DNA from: an uncultured Chlorobiota bacterium
Lineage (GTDB): Bacteria; Bacteroidota; Ignavibacteria; UBA10030; UBA6906
Reading direction: 5' to 3'
NCBI GenBank assembly: GCA_900696645.1
Contig: CAADGV010000030.1
Coordinates: 1-64,000, forward strand
DNA: 64,000 nt
This document shows, in pieces, positions 17,461 to 26,583 of this stretch (positions within the stretch are counted from its first letter, which is position 1; each line of letters starts with the position of its first letter). Position numbers and translations under genes: made by a program. The notes under the pieces were generated by a model. The model ran no database searches. It saw only the letters and a list, made by a program, of their open reading frames with translations, and was not told where the DNA came from.

Positions 17461-19002
17461 ATGAAATCACTTACTCTCGGTATTATTGTTGGCATCCTCC
17501 TCTCGACAATTGCAGTTGCCAAAACTCCGATCAAAGTGACGGAGATACGAAGCCAGAATTCCCCGTTGATTACCTTTCGCATCATTCTTCGGGCAGGCTC
17601 GATCAACGATTGGAAGGGAAAGGAAGGCATCAACGCCCTCACCGCATTCATGATTGCGCAGGGCGGAACAAAGGATTTGAAATATCAGGAAGTGGTTGCG
17701 ACGATGTATCCCTGGGCTGCCAATGTCAACGTTCAGCCTGAAAACGAAATTACAACATTTGTCGGCCACGTTCATCGCGATCATCTCGATGCGTTCTACA
17801 AACTGTTCTCCGATTTGTTGTTAAATCCGCGATTCGATCTGGACGACTTCACGCGTAACAAGGATCTCATGCTGAGTTATCTTGAGAAGAACCTCCGCGG
17901 CACGGATGATGAGAATCTGGGGAAAGAGGCATTTCTGATTTCGATGTTCAAGGATCATCCGTACGGAACTGCTGGCGCTACTGTACAAGGCCTGAAGTCG
18001 ACAACTCTCGACGACGTAAAAGCCTACTACAAGCAAATGTACACAACAGGCAGGATCTGGATCGGAATTGCCGGCGGTTATCCTGCAACTCTCGTCACAA
18101 AAATGAAGAACGATTTCGGCAAATTGCCCGAAGGCAAGTTCGAACCTGTTCCGCTTCCGGAACCCGCGAACATAGAAGGCTTGGAAATCGACTTTGTGCA
18201 AAAGCCTGCTCGCGGAACCGCAATTTCCATGGGGCATCCGCTGCCGATTACGCGCAAGGACAAGGATTTCTACGCCCTGATGGTTGCCAATTCCTATCTC
18301 GGCGAGCATCGTACGTTCAACGGCGTTCTGATGAACCGCTTGCGAGGCGACAGGGGTTTGAACTACGGCGACTACTCATACATCGAACGCTTCACCGGCG
18401 GAACTTCCGGTACCACATTTCCGAATGTCAATACTCCGCTTCGGCAACAATACTTCAGCGTGTGGCTGCGACCTGTACAGCCCGAGAATGCGCATTTCGC
18501 TGTTCGTGCTGCGATATACGAACTCGATAAATTTGTTGAGAAAGGGCTCTCACAGGAGGATTTCGAGGCAACGCGAAAGTTCGTCACCAATTATTCAAAA
18601 CTCTGGGCACAGACACTCGATCGAAGACTCGGGTACAAAATGGATTCCGAATTCTACGGGACGGAGTATTTTATTGATCGGATTGAGAAAGAGTTGAAGA
18701 CGCTGAAGGTCTCAGACGTCAACGCTGCCATCAAGAAATACATCGACCCGAAGAACATGAAGGTGGCAATGGTGGCGAATGACGCTCAAGACTTGATGGA
18801 AAAGATGGTGAAGAACGAGCCGTCGCCTATAACGTATGCATCTCCGGTTTCTGAACGCATCCTTGAAGAGGATAAGACAATCACCGTTCTCCCGCTCGGG
18901 ATCAACAAGTCGAAATCAAGAGTCGTACCCGTGGGAGAATTGTTCGAGAACGAGAGTCCCGGAAAAGTGTTGGAGCGAAAAGAAACGGAAAAGTACAAGT
19001 AG
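17461..19002 (+). CDS. M16 family peptidase-like protein, non-catalytic partner
   Basis: The 513-residue exported paralogue of the preceding gene starts one base after its stop and has AGGAAGGAG for ribosome binding. The signal peptide ends near AVA-K. The zinc site is lost: the position of HxxEH reads GINALTAFMIAQGG. It keeps the two M16 halves and the glycine-rich binding region around NRLRGDRGLNYGD. In family members of this type the inactive chain forms the other wall of the chamber and binds substrate, as in mitochondrial alpha-MPP. Active and inactive subunits are expected to form one complex. Confidence 0.92.
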   Translation: MKSLTLGIIVGILLSTIAVAKTPIKVTEIRSQNSPLITFRIILRAGSINDWKGKEGINALTAFMIAQGGTKDLKYQEVVATMYPWAANVNVQPENEITTFVGHVHRDHLDAFYKLFSDLLLNPRFDLDDFTRNKDLMLSYLEKNLRGTDDENLGKEAFLISMFKDHPYGTAGATVQGLKSTTLDDVKAYYKQMYTTGRIWIGIAGGYPATLVTKMKNDFGKLPEGKFEPVPLPEPANIEGLEIDFVQKPARGTAISMGHPLPITRKDKDFYALMVANSYLGEHRTFNGVLMNRLRGDRGLNYGDYSYIERFTGGTSGTTFPNVNTPLRQQYFSVWLRPVQPENAHFAVRAAIYELDKFVEKGLSQEDFEATRKFVTNYSKLWAQTLDRRLGYKMDSEFYGTEYFIDRIEKELKTLKVSDVNAAIKKYIDPKNMKVAMVANDAQDLMEKMVKNEPSPITYASPVSERILEEDKTITVLPLGINKSKSRVVPVGELFENESPGKVLERKETEKYK

Positions 19003-19050
19003 GCCGGTCGCAATCACTTCACGGAAAGATGTCTGAAGTTCAGAAGAACC

Positions 19051-19076
19051 AAAGGTGAGTCGAAAGGCTCACCTTT
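19051..19076 (+). terminator. Hairpin after the M16 pair, weak terminator
   Basis: AAAGGTGAG (19051-19059) and CTCACCTTT (19068-19076) form a perfect 9-base stem with an 8-base loop. No T run follows on the plus strand, and only TTTGGTTCTT on the minus strand. It ends either the M16 operon or the short leftward Xre remnant inefficiently, or acts as a 3' stabiliser. Confidence 0.5.
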
Positions 19077-19095
19077 GCTGTAGCTGGGTACTGAT

Positions 19096-19203
19096 TTATT
19101 CATTTTCCGGATTGATGGTTTGACGTGAAACGCCGAGCCGCTCACCGAGTTCCTCCCGGGAAAATCCTTTTGCTTCTCTGAGCATTTTCAGTTTATTTCT
19201 CAT
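19096..19203 (-). pseudogene. Truncated Xre-family HTH regulator
   Basis: Reading leftward from ATG 19203, 35 codons give a textbook start of a small Xre repressor: MRNKLKMLREAKGFS, then REELGERLGVSRQTIN, the helix-turn-helix itself. The frame diverges after SRQTIN: the usual A-I-E-N-G-K continuation is replaced by PENE and a TAA. Intact members are about 65-75 residues. The DNA-reading helix is present, but the last helices needed for folding are missing, so I call it a remnant. A perfect palindrome sits directly in front of it. Confidence 0.7.
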
Positions 19204-19211
19204 GCGTACTG

Positions 19212-19230
19212 ACACTTGACAGTCAAGTGT
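19212..19230. promoter_or_regulatory. Perfect 19-bp palindrome, likely Xre operator
   Basis: ACACTTGACAGTCAAGTGT is a perfect 9-1-9 inverted repeat. It lies 8 bases upstream of the Xre remnant start and 29 bases upstream of the addA start, and it contains TTGAC on both strands. Its place suggests an autoregulatory operator of the former repressor that may overlap a -35 element. Confidence 0.65.
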
Positions 19231-19259
19231 ATTTGTCACTCTAAACATACGAACTGATA

Positions 19260-22200
19260 ATGCTGACGCAGTCTCAGGAAAGAGCCCTTAGTACTGCCCA
19301 CCATCTCTCCGTTACAGCAAATGCCGGATCCGGCAAGACGCTTGTGTTGGTGGAGCGGTACATCGACATTCTCGTTTCGGGCAAAGCCCGCGTCAAAGAA
19401 GTTGTTGCAATTACCTTCACGGAAAAGGCCGCAGGCGAGCTTAAGCGTAAAATCGCAGATGGAATACGAAAGAGAATTGAAACATCATCCGACCGTCAGA
19501 CAAGAAACACGCTGGAAGAGATTCGTGAGCAGCTCTCCGGGGCCGTTGTTGATACGATCCATTCATTCTGTTCGAAGATCCTTCGTGAGTACCCTGTTGA
19601 AGCAGGTGTTGATGCTGCGTTCACTGTGCTGGAAGTGGTTGACCAGCAGGTGATGCTTGAAGCTGCAATCAAGGAGACATTTGACAGCATCTTGAAGGAA
19701 GAGGAAACGCATGCCGGACGCCGGCGGCTGTTTGATGTACTTCGCGCGCTCGGCAAATTCAAAGTGCTGGATATCGTTCACATTCTCGCTCTCAAGCGCG
19801 AGCAGGTGGAGCGGTGGATTCTCCCCGGCGGACTGTATGAGCAAACAGATGAAGGTGTGCTTGCCTTCTGGCGTTCGCATTTGTCTGCCTTTGTGAAGCA
19901 TGAATTCGAGGACCCGCGTGTGATGAGTGACCTTCAAACGCTGGTCGATGCGGCAAAACCGAACTCGGTGATGAGCTTGCGTCCCCGGTTCAACGCATTC
20001 AAGATGGCGACCGACATCAACGAGCGGTTGCAGATTTTCGGTGAACTGCTCGAAGCGATGCTCACGCAGAAGGGTGAGTTGCGGATCAGAGTATTCGGTG
20101 ACAACGACAGCATCGTTCAACAGGCGGAACGATTGAGAGTGAAGTTCAAATCACTTTCCCCTCTCATCGACTTTGTGACACACGATGACGATTCGGCTCA
20201 CCGGACGCTTCTGCAGCACTCGCGGATATTACTGGAATTGTATCAGAATGCCGTTGAGCGCTATGAGGAAGCAAAACTCGAAAATGCGTATCTGGATTTT
20301 GAAGATCTGCAAATACGGACAAAAAACCTGCTGCGTGACGAGAGAATCCGCCGTAAGCTCTCTCAACGCTACAAATTCATTATGGTAGATGAGTATCAGG
20401 ATACAAACACCCTTCAATACGAAATACTCCTTCCGCTGATGGATAACCTGTCGAGCGGCAATCTCTTCATTGTGGGAGATCCGAAGCAGTCGATTTACGG
20501 GTTCCGCAACGCCGACGTTGCTGTATTCAATCAGACGAAAGAGGAGATTGAGGAGAACGCCGGCAAGACGGCCTCTGTTGTTCTCGCGGATAGCTTCCGG
20601 CTGCTGCGGGATATTGTTGCCTTCGTCAATCTCGTGTTCGATCCATTGATGAAAGGGAATAACGGCAAATACGAAGTGTCGTATGAACCGCTCGTTCAGG
20701 GTCGGCAAAACAAGGCGCCGGGCAGAGTTGAACTGATTCTGCGTGAACCCTCGAATGATGGAGGGGAGGAGCAGGTATCGGAAGGAGAGTTGATAGCGAG
20801 ACGTATCCTTCAGTTGTGTTCCGAACCCTATCACGTATTCTCGAAAGATGAAGACTCCCGTCCCGCCACTTTCAGTGATGTTGCAATTCTTCTGCGTAGC
20901 CGGACGGGTCTCTCTGATCTTGAAGATGCGCTGATTCGCCACAGCATTCCCTATCTTGTCAGCAGCGGTGTCGGGTATTTTCAGACCCAGGGCATTTATG
21001 ACTTCTACAACTATTTCCGGTTTCTGCTGAACACGGATGACGATGTGGCTCTGGCCGGAATTCTTCGATCTCCCTTCTACAATGTTTCTGATGCCGAGTT
21101 GTACGAGCTTTCGCTGGAGAGACGCGGAGGAAGTTTCTGGAATGCGATTGCTTCGGGTAAAGGTAAAGCGAAACAGTTCACATCGGTTGTTCGGGCTGTC
21201 ACGATTCTTGCGGAGCATACGGCTGTTGCGTCGCGGCTTCCCGTTTCCGAAATGGTGAACCGCATTGTGAACGATACTGCATATGCAGGTTTTGTCGCAG
21301 GAACGCCGCGGGCCGGGCAGACATTTGCCAATCTGGAAAAGCTCAAACGCTTTGCACGAAGCTACGAGCAACAGGGCTTTACCACGTTGTACGATTTTGT
21401 CGGCAGACTGAAGCGATTGATCGAACAGGAGGAAAAGGAAGGTCAGGCGTCCGTTGATGTGCTGGCCGACGCAGTGAAGATCATGACTATTCACGCTGCG
21501 AAAGGCCTGGAGTTTCCCATCGTCATTGTGCCGGGACTTGAGCGGGCGTTCCGCTATGACAATGAACCTTTTCTTGATGACGAATTGGGGTTGGGCTTCA
21601 CGGGGCAAACAACAAACAGCGATGACCGCACAGTGCCGATCGCGGAATATCTCAAGAGAAACTCCCGTGCAAAAATGCTTGCCGAAGAGAAACGGATTTT
21701 CTATGTGGCATGCACTCGTGCGCGGGATATGCTCATTCTGTCCGGTGCTGCCGAAGGCAACCGTTCTTCGGAACATTACATGAACTGGCTGCTGAACGGA
21801 CTTGAGGTCGGGAATGTTATCCCGAAGCGAAAAGTCTCTCTTGATCGGGTGACGGAATGCCTGCGTACAACAGCCGACGGTTTCGAGCGATTTTCGGAAA
21901 GGCATAGACTTGATGTTCATGTTCTGAGGCCTGCCGATGTTGCGCGGCAAAGTGCGACTGGATTCACCCGCCCGACCTCTTCAAGAGCAAAGCGGCTGAT
22001 GATCGATCCGTTGCCGCCGGGAGTTCAGGGAGAGATTTTTTCGGCCAGCAAGATCCGAACATATGTTGATTGTCCGGCGAAGTACTACCTGCGTTATGTC
22101 GCCGGACTTCCAGCGGCGCCGGCGCGATTGTACACAGATCAGATTGACGATGAACGTGATACTGAAATTCCTGCCGACTTGCGCGGCCGGGCGTTCCATT

Positions 22201-22805
22201 ATCTGATGCAGTACATTGACGACACCGGCAGCGAGAAGAAAAAAACAGTGACAACGTTGAAAGACTTCATTGCCCGAGACTCGTATTCTATTCTCTCCGA
22301 ACCATCTATCGAACTTGAGTCGCTGGCGGAAACCGCGCTCAAGGTGATCGGCACGAACTTCTGGAATACGGTGAAGCGCGGGGCAGAGACTCGGACGGAG
22401 TTCACCATCATGGCGGCATTCGGCGACGACTTCCTTGTGGGCACTTTGGATCGCATCTTCCGCGATGCGGATGGCGTATGGCACGTTCTCGATTATAAAA
22501 CCGATTCTCTTTCCAACCACACGGTTCAGGAGAAAGCTACTCAGTACGAGCCGCAGGTGAAATTCTACTCGTTGCTCGTCAACAAGCATCTCTCCGCGTC
22601 CCGAATCGAAGCGCATCTTCTTTTCACTGAACGTCCGGATGAGCCCGTCAACTTCTCATACGACGAAATAGCGCTTGATCAATTCGAAAAGGAGCTGTCC
22701 TCCATCATCCAAAAAATCCACGCAAAAGAGTTCAGTCCCGATGGAAGAAGACCGTGTTCAGGCTGCCCGTTTATTCCACAGGGCTGTTTCGCACTTATCT
22801 CGTAG
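19260..22805 (+). CDS. addA: AddA-like UvrD-family helicase-nuclease with C-terminal Cys cluster
   Basis: The 1181-residue SF1A helicase fused to a RecB-type nuclease is the motor subunit paired with AddB. Motif I is ANAGSGKT (20-27), motif II MVDEYQDTN, motif III VGDPKQSIYGFRNAD, and motif VI VACTRARDM. The C-terminal nuclease shows GTLDRIF and LDYKTDS. Unusually it also has C938 (TYVDCPAKYY) and C1166-x2-C1169-x6-C1176, the same 1+3 cysteine layout that staples the AddB nuclease with a 4Fe-4S cluster. The start at 19260 is close to the N-terminal Q-motif and has only a weak ribosome site. It is expressed apart from addB. Confidence 0.93.
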   Translation: MLTQSQERALSTAHHLSVTANAGSGKTLVLVERYIDILVSGKARVKEVVAITFTEKAAGELKRKIADGIRKRIETSSDRQTRNTLEEIREQLSGAVVDTIHSFCSKILREYPVEAGVDAAFTVLEVVDQQVMLEAAIKETFDSILKEEETHAGRRRLFDVLRALGKFKVLDIVHILALKREQVERWILPGGLYEQTDEGVLAFWRSHLSAFVKHEFEDPRVMSDLQTLVDAAKPNSVMSLRPRFNAFKMATDINERLQIFGELLEAMLTQKGELRIRVFGDNDSIVQQAERLRVKFKSLSPLIDFVTHDDDSAHRTLLQHSRILLELYQNAVERYEEAKLENAYLDFEDLQIRTKNLLRDERIRRKLSQRYKFIMVDEYQDTNTLQYEILLPLMDNLSSGNLFIVGDPKQSIYGFRNADVAVFNQTKEEIEENAGKTASVVLADSFRLLRDIVAFVNLVFDPLMKGNNGKYEVSYEPLVQGRQNKAPGRVELILREPSNDGGEEQVSEGELIARRILQLCSEPYHVFSKDEDSRPATFSDVAILLRSRTGLSDLEDALIRHSIPYLVSSGVGYFQTQGIYDFYNYFRFLLNTDDDVALAGILRSPFYNVSDAELYELSLERRGGSFWNAIASGKGKAKQFTSVVRAVTILAEHTAVASRLPVSEMVNRIVNDTAYAGFVAGTPRAGQTFANLEKLKRFARSYEQQGFTTLYDFVGRLKRLIEQEEKEGQASVDVLADAVKIMTIHAAKGLEFPIVIVPGLERAFRYDNEPFLDDELGLGFTGQTTNSDDRTVPIAEYLKRNSRAKMLAEEKRIFYVACTRARDMLILSGAAEGNRSSEHYMNWLLNGLEVGNVIPKRKVSLDRVTECLRTTADGFERFSERHRLDVHVLRPADVARQSATGFTRPTSSRAKRLMIDPLPPGVQGEIFSASKIRTYVDCPAKYYLRYVAGLPAAPARLYTDQIDDERDTEIPADLRGRAFHYLMQYIDDTGSEKKKTVTTLKDFIARDSYSILSEPSIELESLAETALKVIGTNFWNTVKRGAETRTEFTIMAAFGDDFLVGTLDRIFRDADGVWHVLDYKTDSLSNHTVQEKATQYEPQVKFYSLLVNKHLSASRIEAHLLFTERPDEPVNFSYDEIALDQFEKELSSIIQKIHAKEFSPDGRRPCSGCPFIPQGCFALIS

Positions 22806-22910
22806 CCAGCTATGAAAGCAGTTAGACACCATCTGAAAGCTGATACCTTGGTTGAATTCACAGATTCTGTTTCCCTGTAAGAAGTTAACGCCCTTCGACT
22901 AATAAACTGC

Positions 22911-22939
22911 TTGCATTTCTTGTTTGTTTTCCCTATTTA
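22911..22939 (+). promoter_or_regulatory. Candidate promoter of the hybrid kinase gene
   Basis: TTGCAT (22911-22916), a 17-base spacer and TATTTA (22934-22939) would start RNA near 22946, 45 bases before the ATG. Each box matches 4 of 6 consensus bases. The rest of the 185-base gap after addA shows nothing else. Confidence 0.4.
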
Positions 22940-22990
22940 TTCCAAAGACTTAGCATATTCTGACCTCTTAAACAGAATTTGGGGAAATTC

Positions 22991-25417
22991 ATGCTTGACT
23001 ACAGTCAGTATGAGAATATTCTTGAAAGCATTAGCGGTGGTTTTTTTGCGCTCGACAACGAATACAGAATCACATATTGGAATCATGCTGCCGAAAACGG
23101 AACGGGACTGAAGTCCGAAGATGTGTTAGGCAAGAATGTGTACGAGGTGTTTCCGAATGCCAAAGGGGCGCTGCTCGGCGATAAGTACCAGTTAGCAATG
23201 GACACGAAGACGTTTCAGAGTCTTGAAACCGCCTACAAAGACGACAGGTTTGAGGCGTGGTACGACATACGGATCTATCCGGCAGCAAACGGCCTCTCGG
23301 TTTTTTTTCAGGATATTACCGAGAAGAAACGGGATCAGCGGCAGAAGGAAACGTTGGTCGAAATCTCGAAAGCCATCAACTCGTCAAAGCATCTCGATGA
23401 ATTATGTGTGCAGGCCGCGGAAAAGATCGCCCTTCTTTTTGAAATTCCCCCCAAGTTCGTCTGCATTTATCTCTATGACCCCAACGGACAGGAAGTACGA
23501 CTCGTTGCACCTGCATTGTTCGATATGGAGTTTTCACAGGAAATGGTTCATCAGCGGGTTGGGGAGGATGCGTACTTCCTTCCGGCGCGTGCCGCGTTCC
23601 AGAAGCTAACGATCGTCACGGATGAAATCGGCGAAAGCACAACCGCCGACCTGTTTGCCGGCGAGATGAATGAACTTCAACTCAAGACGCTGATTGTTGC
23701 GCCTCTTATTGTTCAGGATGAAGTGCAGGGCGTGCTGGAAGTACTGACCATCAAGGACAAGAAATTCGTTGGCGGAGAACTGGAACTCCTCTCGGTGGTT
23801 GCGAATGAACTTGCAACCGGCATGAGCCGCAAACGCCTCATCGATGAACTTCGCTCGAAAAACGTTGCCCTCGAAAACCAAACTCAGAAAACGCAGGAAG
23901 CAAGCGACACGCTGAAGAAATTTCTTGCCACGTTCAGCCACGAACTCCGCTCGCCGTTGAATTCCATTATCGGGTTTTCAGATTTGCTGGCGACACAGTT
24001 CGACGGGCTTTCGCCGGAAGCTGTTCAGGATTTTATGAAGAATATCAATGCCAGCGGAAAGCATCTTCAGCAGATTATCAACGATATTCTCGATCTGTCA
24101 AAGATTGAGGCCGGTAAAATGGAGTTGCATATTGCCAGCTACCCCGTAAACTATTTCGAGGAAAGCGTGCGGCGTGTGCTTGCCGCAGCCATAACGGAGA
24201 AGAACATCCGGCTGGATTTCTCCCTTTCTCCTGAATTCGAGGAAATTGTTGTCGATCAGACGCGCTTCAGGCAGATTCTCATCAATCTTGTTTCCAATGC
24301 AATCAAGTTCAGTCACAAGAATGGTTCTGTTACGGTCTCGTCGGAGCGCGTGGGAAATGATCTGCAGTTTGAAGTACGCGATGCGGGAACAGGCATCAAG
24401 CCCGAAGAAGTCGCCGGATTGTTCAAGCCGTTCAAGCAGGCGGCAAGCGGAAAGGGTCTGAACCAACAGGGCATCGGGTTAGGGCTTGCCATCACGAAGA
24501 AGCTGATTGATCTGCACGGCGGCAAAATCTGGATCGAGAGTGAGTACGGAACAGGAACACGTGTTCGCTTCCGCATTCCGCTGGTGATTGATGCAACCTC
24601 CGAGCAACTGAAGCAGGCTGAGATGTTGATAGATGCGCTGAATCGCGAGAACCGCCCGTCGGAGAGCGGGGAAAAACCGCTTGCGCTGATTGTTGAAGAC
24701 TCGGCACAAGCAAGTGAACTTCTCCGCATTCACATTGAGGCGGCAGGCTATCGCGTCGAGGTCGCTCACGACGGCGTCGAAGCAATCGAGAAGGCAAAGC
24801 GTCTTCATCCCAACATTATTACGCTCGACTTGATGCTGCCGGTGAAAGACGGCTGGCAGGTTATGAAGGAACTGAAACGGCATCCGCTGTGCAAGCATAT
24901 CCCGATTATTATCGTTTCCATTGTTGACGAAAAGAATCTCGGATTCAGTCTCGGGGCGGTGGATTATTTCGTGAAACCGGTGAACAAGGAAGATCTGCTT
25001 TCCGCAATGGACCGGGTTCGCCTTCACACAACATCGGACTCGCAGGTTCCCAAAGTTCTCGTTATTGATGATGATCGTGCGGCCACTGATCTGATTGAAG
25101 TGATTCTTGAAAGCGAAGGGTATCACGTGTTGAAGGCGTTTCACGGTAAGGAAGGTTTGCACATTGCCGCGAAAGAGCGGCCCGACGTCATCATTCTCGA
25201 TCTCATCATGCCCGAAATGTCGGGACTCAGTGTCGCATACCAACTCAGGCAGATTCCGGCAACCCGTTCCATTCCCATTATCGTTCTTACGTCGATGGAT
25301 ATCGACCAGGAAACCCGTGAGCAATTGGGGAGTTATGTTTCAGGTTTGATGAGCAAATCGCAATTCACGAAGAAGGATCTCCTCCGTGAAATCGGCGGCA
25401 TCGAATCCGTCCGCTGA
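22991..25417 (+). CDS. Hybrid sensor histidine kinase (PAS-GAF-HisKA-HATPase-REC-REC)
   Basis: The 808-residue soluble hybrid kinase has a PAS domain at 1-115, a GAF domain at about 125-285 and a short coiled linker. HisKA carries phosphoacceptor H317 (FSHELRSP), and HATPase_c shows NLVSNAIKFS, DAGTGI and QGIGLGLAI. Two receivers follow at about 565-680 (Asp in TLDLMLP) and 690-805 (Asp in ILDLIMP). There is no transmembrane segment, so it senses a cytoplasmic signal through PAS/GAF. ATG 22991 is preferred because GGGGA lies 6 bases upstream; a TTG at 22979 is not. The following HTH-receiver and phosphoacceptor genes are candidate partners. Confidence 0.93.
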   Translation: MLDYSQYENILESISGGFFALDNEYRITYWNHAAENGTGLKSEDVLGKNVYEVFPNAKGALLGDKYQLAMDTKTFQSLETAYKDDRFEAWYDIRIYPAANGLSVFFQDITEKKRDQRQKETLVEISKAINSSKHLDELCVQAAEKIALLFEIPPKFVCIYLYDPNGQEVRLVAPALFDMEFSQEMVHQRVGEDAYFLPARAAFQKLTIVTDEIGESTTADLFAGEMNELQLKTLIVAPLIVQDEVQGVLEVLTIKDKKFVGGELELLSVVANELATGMSRKRLIDELRSKNVALENQTQKTQEASDTLKKFLATFSHELRSPLNSIIGFSDLLATQFDGLSPEAVQDFMKNINASGKHLQQIINDILDLSKIEAGKMELHIASYPVNYFEESVRRVLAAAITEKNIRLDFSLSPEFEEIVVDQTRFRQILINLVSNAIKFSHKNGSVTVSSERVGNDLQFEVRDAGTGIKPEEVAGLFKPFKQAASGKGLNQQGIGLGLAITKKLIDLHGGKIWIESEYGTGTRVRFRIPLVIDATSEQLKQAEMLIDALNRENRPSESGEKPLALIVEDSAQASELLRIHIEAAGYRVEVAHDGVEAIEKAKRLHPNIITLDLMLPVKDGWQVMKELKRHPLCKHIPIIIVSIVDEKNLGFSLGAVDYFVKPVNKEDLLSAMDRVRLHTTSDSQVPKVLVIDDDRAATDLIEVILESEGYHVLKAFHGKEGLHIAAKERPDVIILDLIMPEMSGLSVAYQLRQIPATRSIPIIVLTSMDIDQETREQLGSYVSGLMSKSQFTKKDLLREIGGIESVR

Positions 25418-25510
25418 GGTCCTTCCCAACCCCTGTTCTTTTGGCTGGTGATCAGCGTCTCATTCTCATCTCCATTCCTTAAACCGGCCTGTGATTGGCC
25501 TTTGAGAGAA

Positions 25511-25539
25511 TTGACATCTCTGCCAATCCTCACTATATT
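25511..25539 (+). promoter_or_regulatory. Sigma-70 promoter of the HTH-receiver gene
   Basis: TTGACA (25511-25516), a 17-base spacer and TATATT (25534-25539) give the same arrangement as at 12861. The expected start is near 25546, 34 bases before the ATG. The HTH-receiver gene is therefore transcribed independently of the hybrid kinase. Confidence 0.85.
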
Positions 25540-25579
25540 GAATGCGTAAATCACGCAAATCACTTCTATTGAGCATCGG

Positions 25580-26200
25580 ATGTCGTCAAGGGTAACCTAC
25601 AGAAAGCCATTGGGGGTTGGTCAGGTTGCGTCCATTTGCACGGTAAGCAAAAAGACCGTGCTGAATTGGATATACGAAGGCGCCCTCAAGGCTTTTACAA
25701 CCTACGGTGGCCATTATCGTGTCTGGCCGGTAAACCTCAAGAAGTTCCTCGATGCCTCCGGAATGGACATCCCGTTTGAATACATTGACGAAACCTCGAC
25801 CAACGTATTGATTATTGACGACGAGAAGCCTTATGCCCAAATGCTCAAAAGTGTCATCTCGGCAGAATTGCCAAGTGTCGAGATTACCACAACCGATGAC
25901 GGTTTTGAGGGACTTCTTCTGATTGGAGAAAAGAAACCCCATCTTCTCATTCTTGATGTGAAAATGCCGAAAATTGACGGGTTTCGGATTTTGGAATTGC
26001 TGAAATCGCGAAAATCCCAATACAACATGAAAATCATGGTCATTTCGGGATTTCTGAATCCTGACTTCAAAGAAGAATTGTCAAAAACCTGTGCCGATGC
26101 CGTTGTTGACAAAGTTTCAGACATCAGTGAATTGGTAAAAGCGGTGGCAACCCTGATCCGGTCGGATGCCATGTCGCTTCATGAAGAACTCGTCCGCTAA
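25580..26200 (+). CDS. HTH-receiver response regulator (excisionase-type HTH, C-terminal REC)
   Basis: The 206-residue regulator has its domains in reverse order. A MerR/excisionase-like winged HTH occupies about 8-60 (VGQVASICTVSKKTVLNWIYEG, then the AFTTYGGHYRVWP wing). A receiver at about 75-200 has the acidic pair D80-D81, phosphoacceptor D126 (LILDVKMP) and the conserved switch lysine in VDKVSD. Phosphorylation should alter DNA binding through the C-terminal receiver. The gene has its own strong promoter and is followed by a stand-alone phosphoacceptor-helix protein, so the two probably act together. The binding site is unknown. Confidence 0.85.
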   Translation: MSSRVTYRKPLGVGQVASICTVSKKTVLNWIYEGALKAFTTYGGHYRVWPVNLKKFLDASGMDIPFEYIDETSTNVLIIDDEKPYAQMLKSVISAELPSVEITTTDDGFEGLLLIGEKKPHLLILDVKMPKIDGFRILELLKSRKSQYNMKIMVISGFLNPDFKEELSKTCADAVVDKVSDISELVKAVATLIRSDAMSLHEELVR

Positions 26201-26225
26201 GTTCAACTATTTCAGCTTCGTGCTT

Positions 26226-26510
26226 ATGACACCTTCACAACAAACAGAATTGGAAGAGTTGCAGGGGCAGGTGACAAACATGAAGTCGGGAATCCGCGAA
26301 ATTGCCCATGAGATCAACAACCCGCTGGGCGTTTTGCGGATGGCTGCCTATTTGCTTGAAACGACAACTCCCGATCAAGAAAAACGCCTGCATTACGTCA
26401 ACTTGATCAATACCAGCATCGACAGGATAGAAGCGGGACTCAAGCGCCTGAGGGCACTTCGGGATAACCCTTCAATGCCTGTTCCCTCTGCTCTTGACAA
26501 GAAACCATAG
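26226..26510 (+). CDS. Stand-alone histidine-kinase dimerisation/phosphoacceptor (HisKA) protein
   Basis: The 94-residue protein is little more than a HisKA domain: a coiled N-terminus, then the H-box with H28 (IREIAHEINNPLG), a second helix ending in RIEAGLKRLRALRD, and a proline-rich tail. There is no ATPase domain in it or in the bases that follow. Its H-box is of the EINNPL type. It could dimerise with or be phosphorylated by a kinase and pass phosphate to the preceding receiver, like an Spo0B-style phosphotransferase. ATG 26181 is an alternative start overlapping the previous gene. It could also be the remnant of a full kinase. Confidence 0.75.
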   Translation: MTPSQQTELEELQGQVTNMKSGIREIAHEINNPLGVLRMAAYLLETTTPDQEKRLHYVNLINTSIDRIEAGLKRLRALRDNPSMPVPSALDKKP

Positions 26511-26583
26511 CCGGGGCCTTTCGTATAAGAACCTGTGTCGGACATAGAGGATGGATTCCTGATCCCCTTTATTTGAGCTACGT

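Noticed and set aside
20229-21950. 573-codon minus-strand frame inside addA
   Set aside because: Antisense shadow of helicase motifs; no ribosome site or domain.
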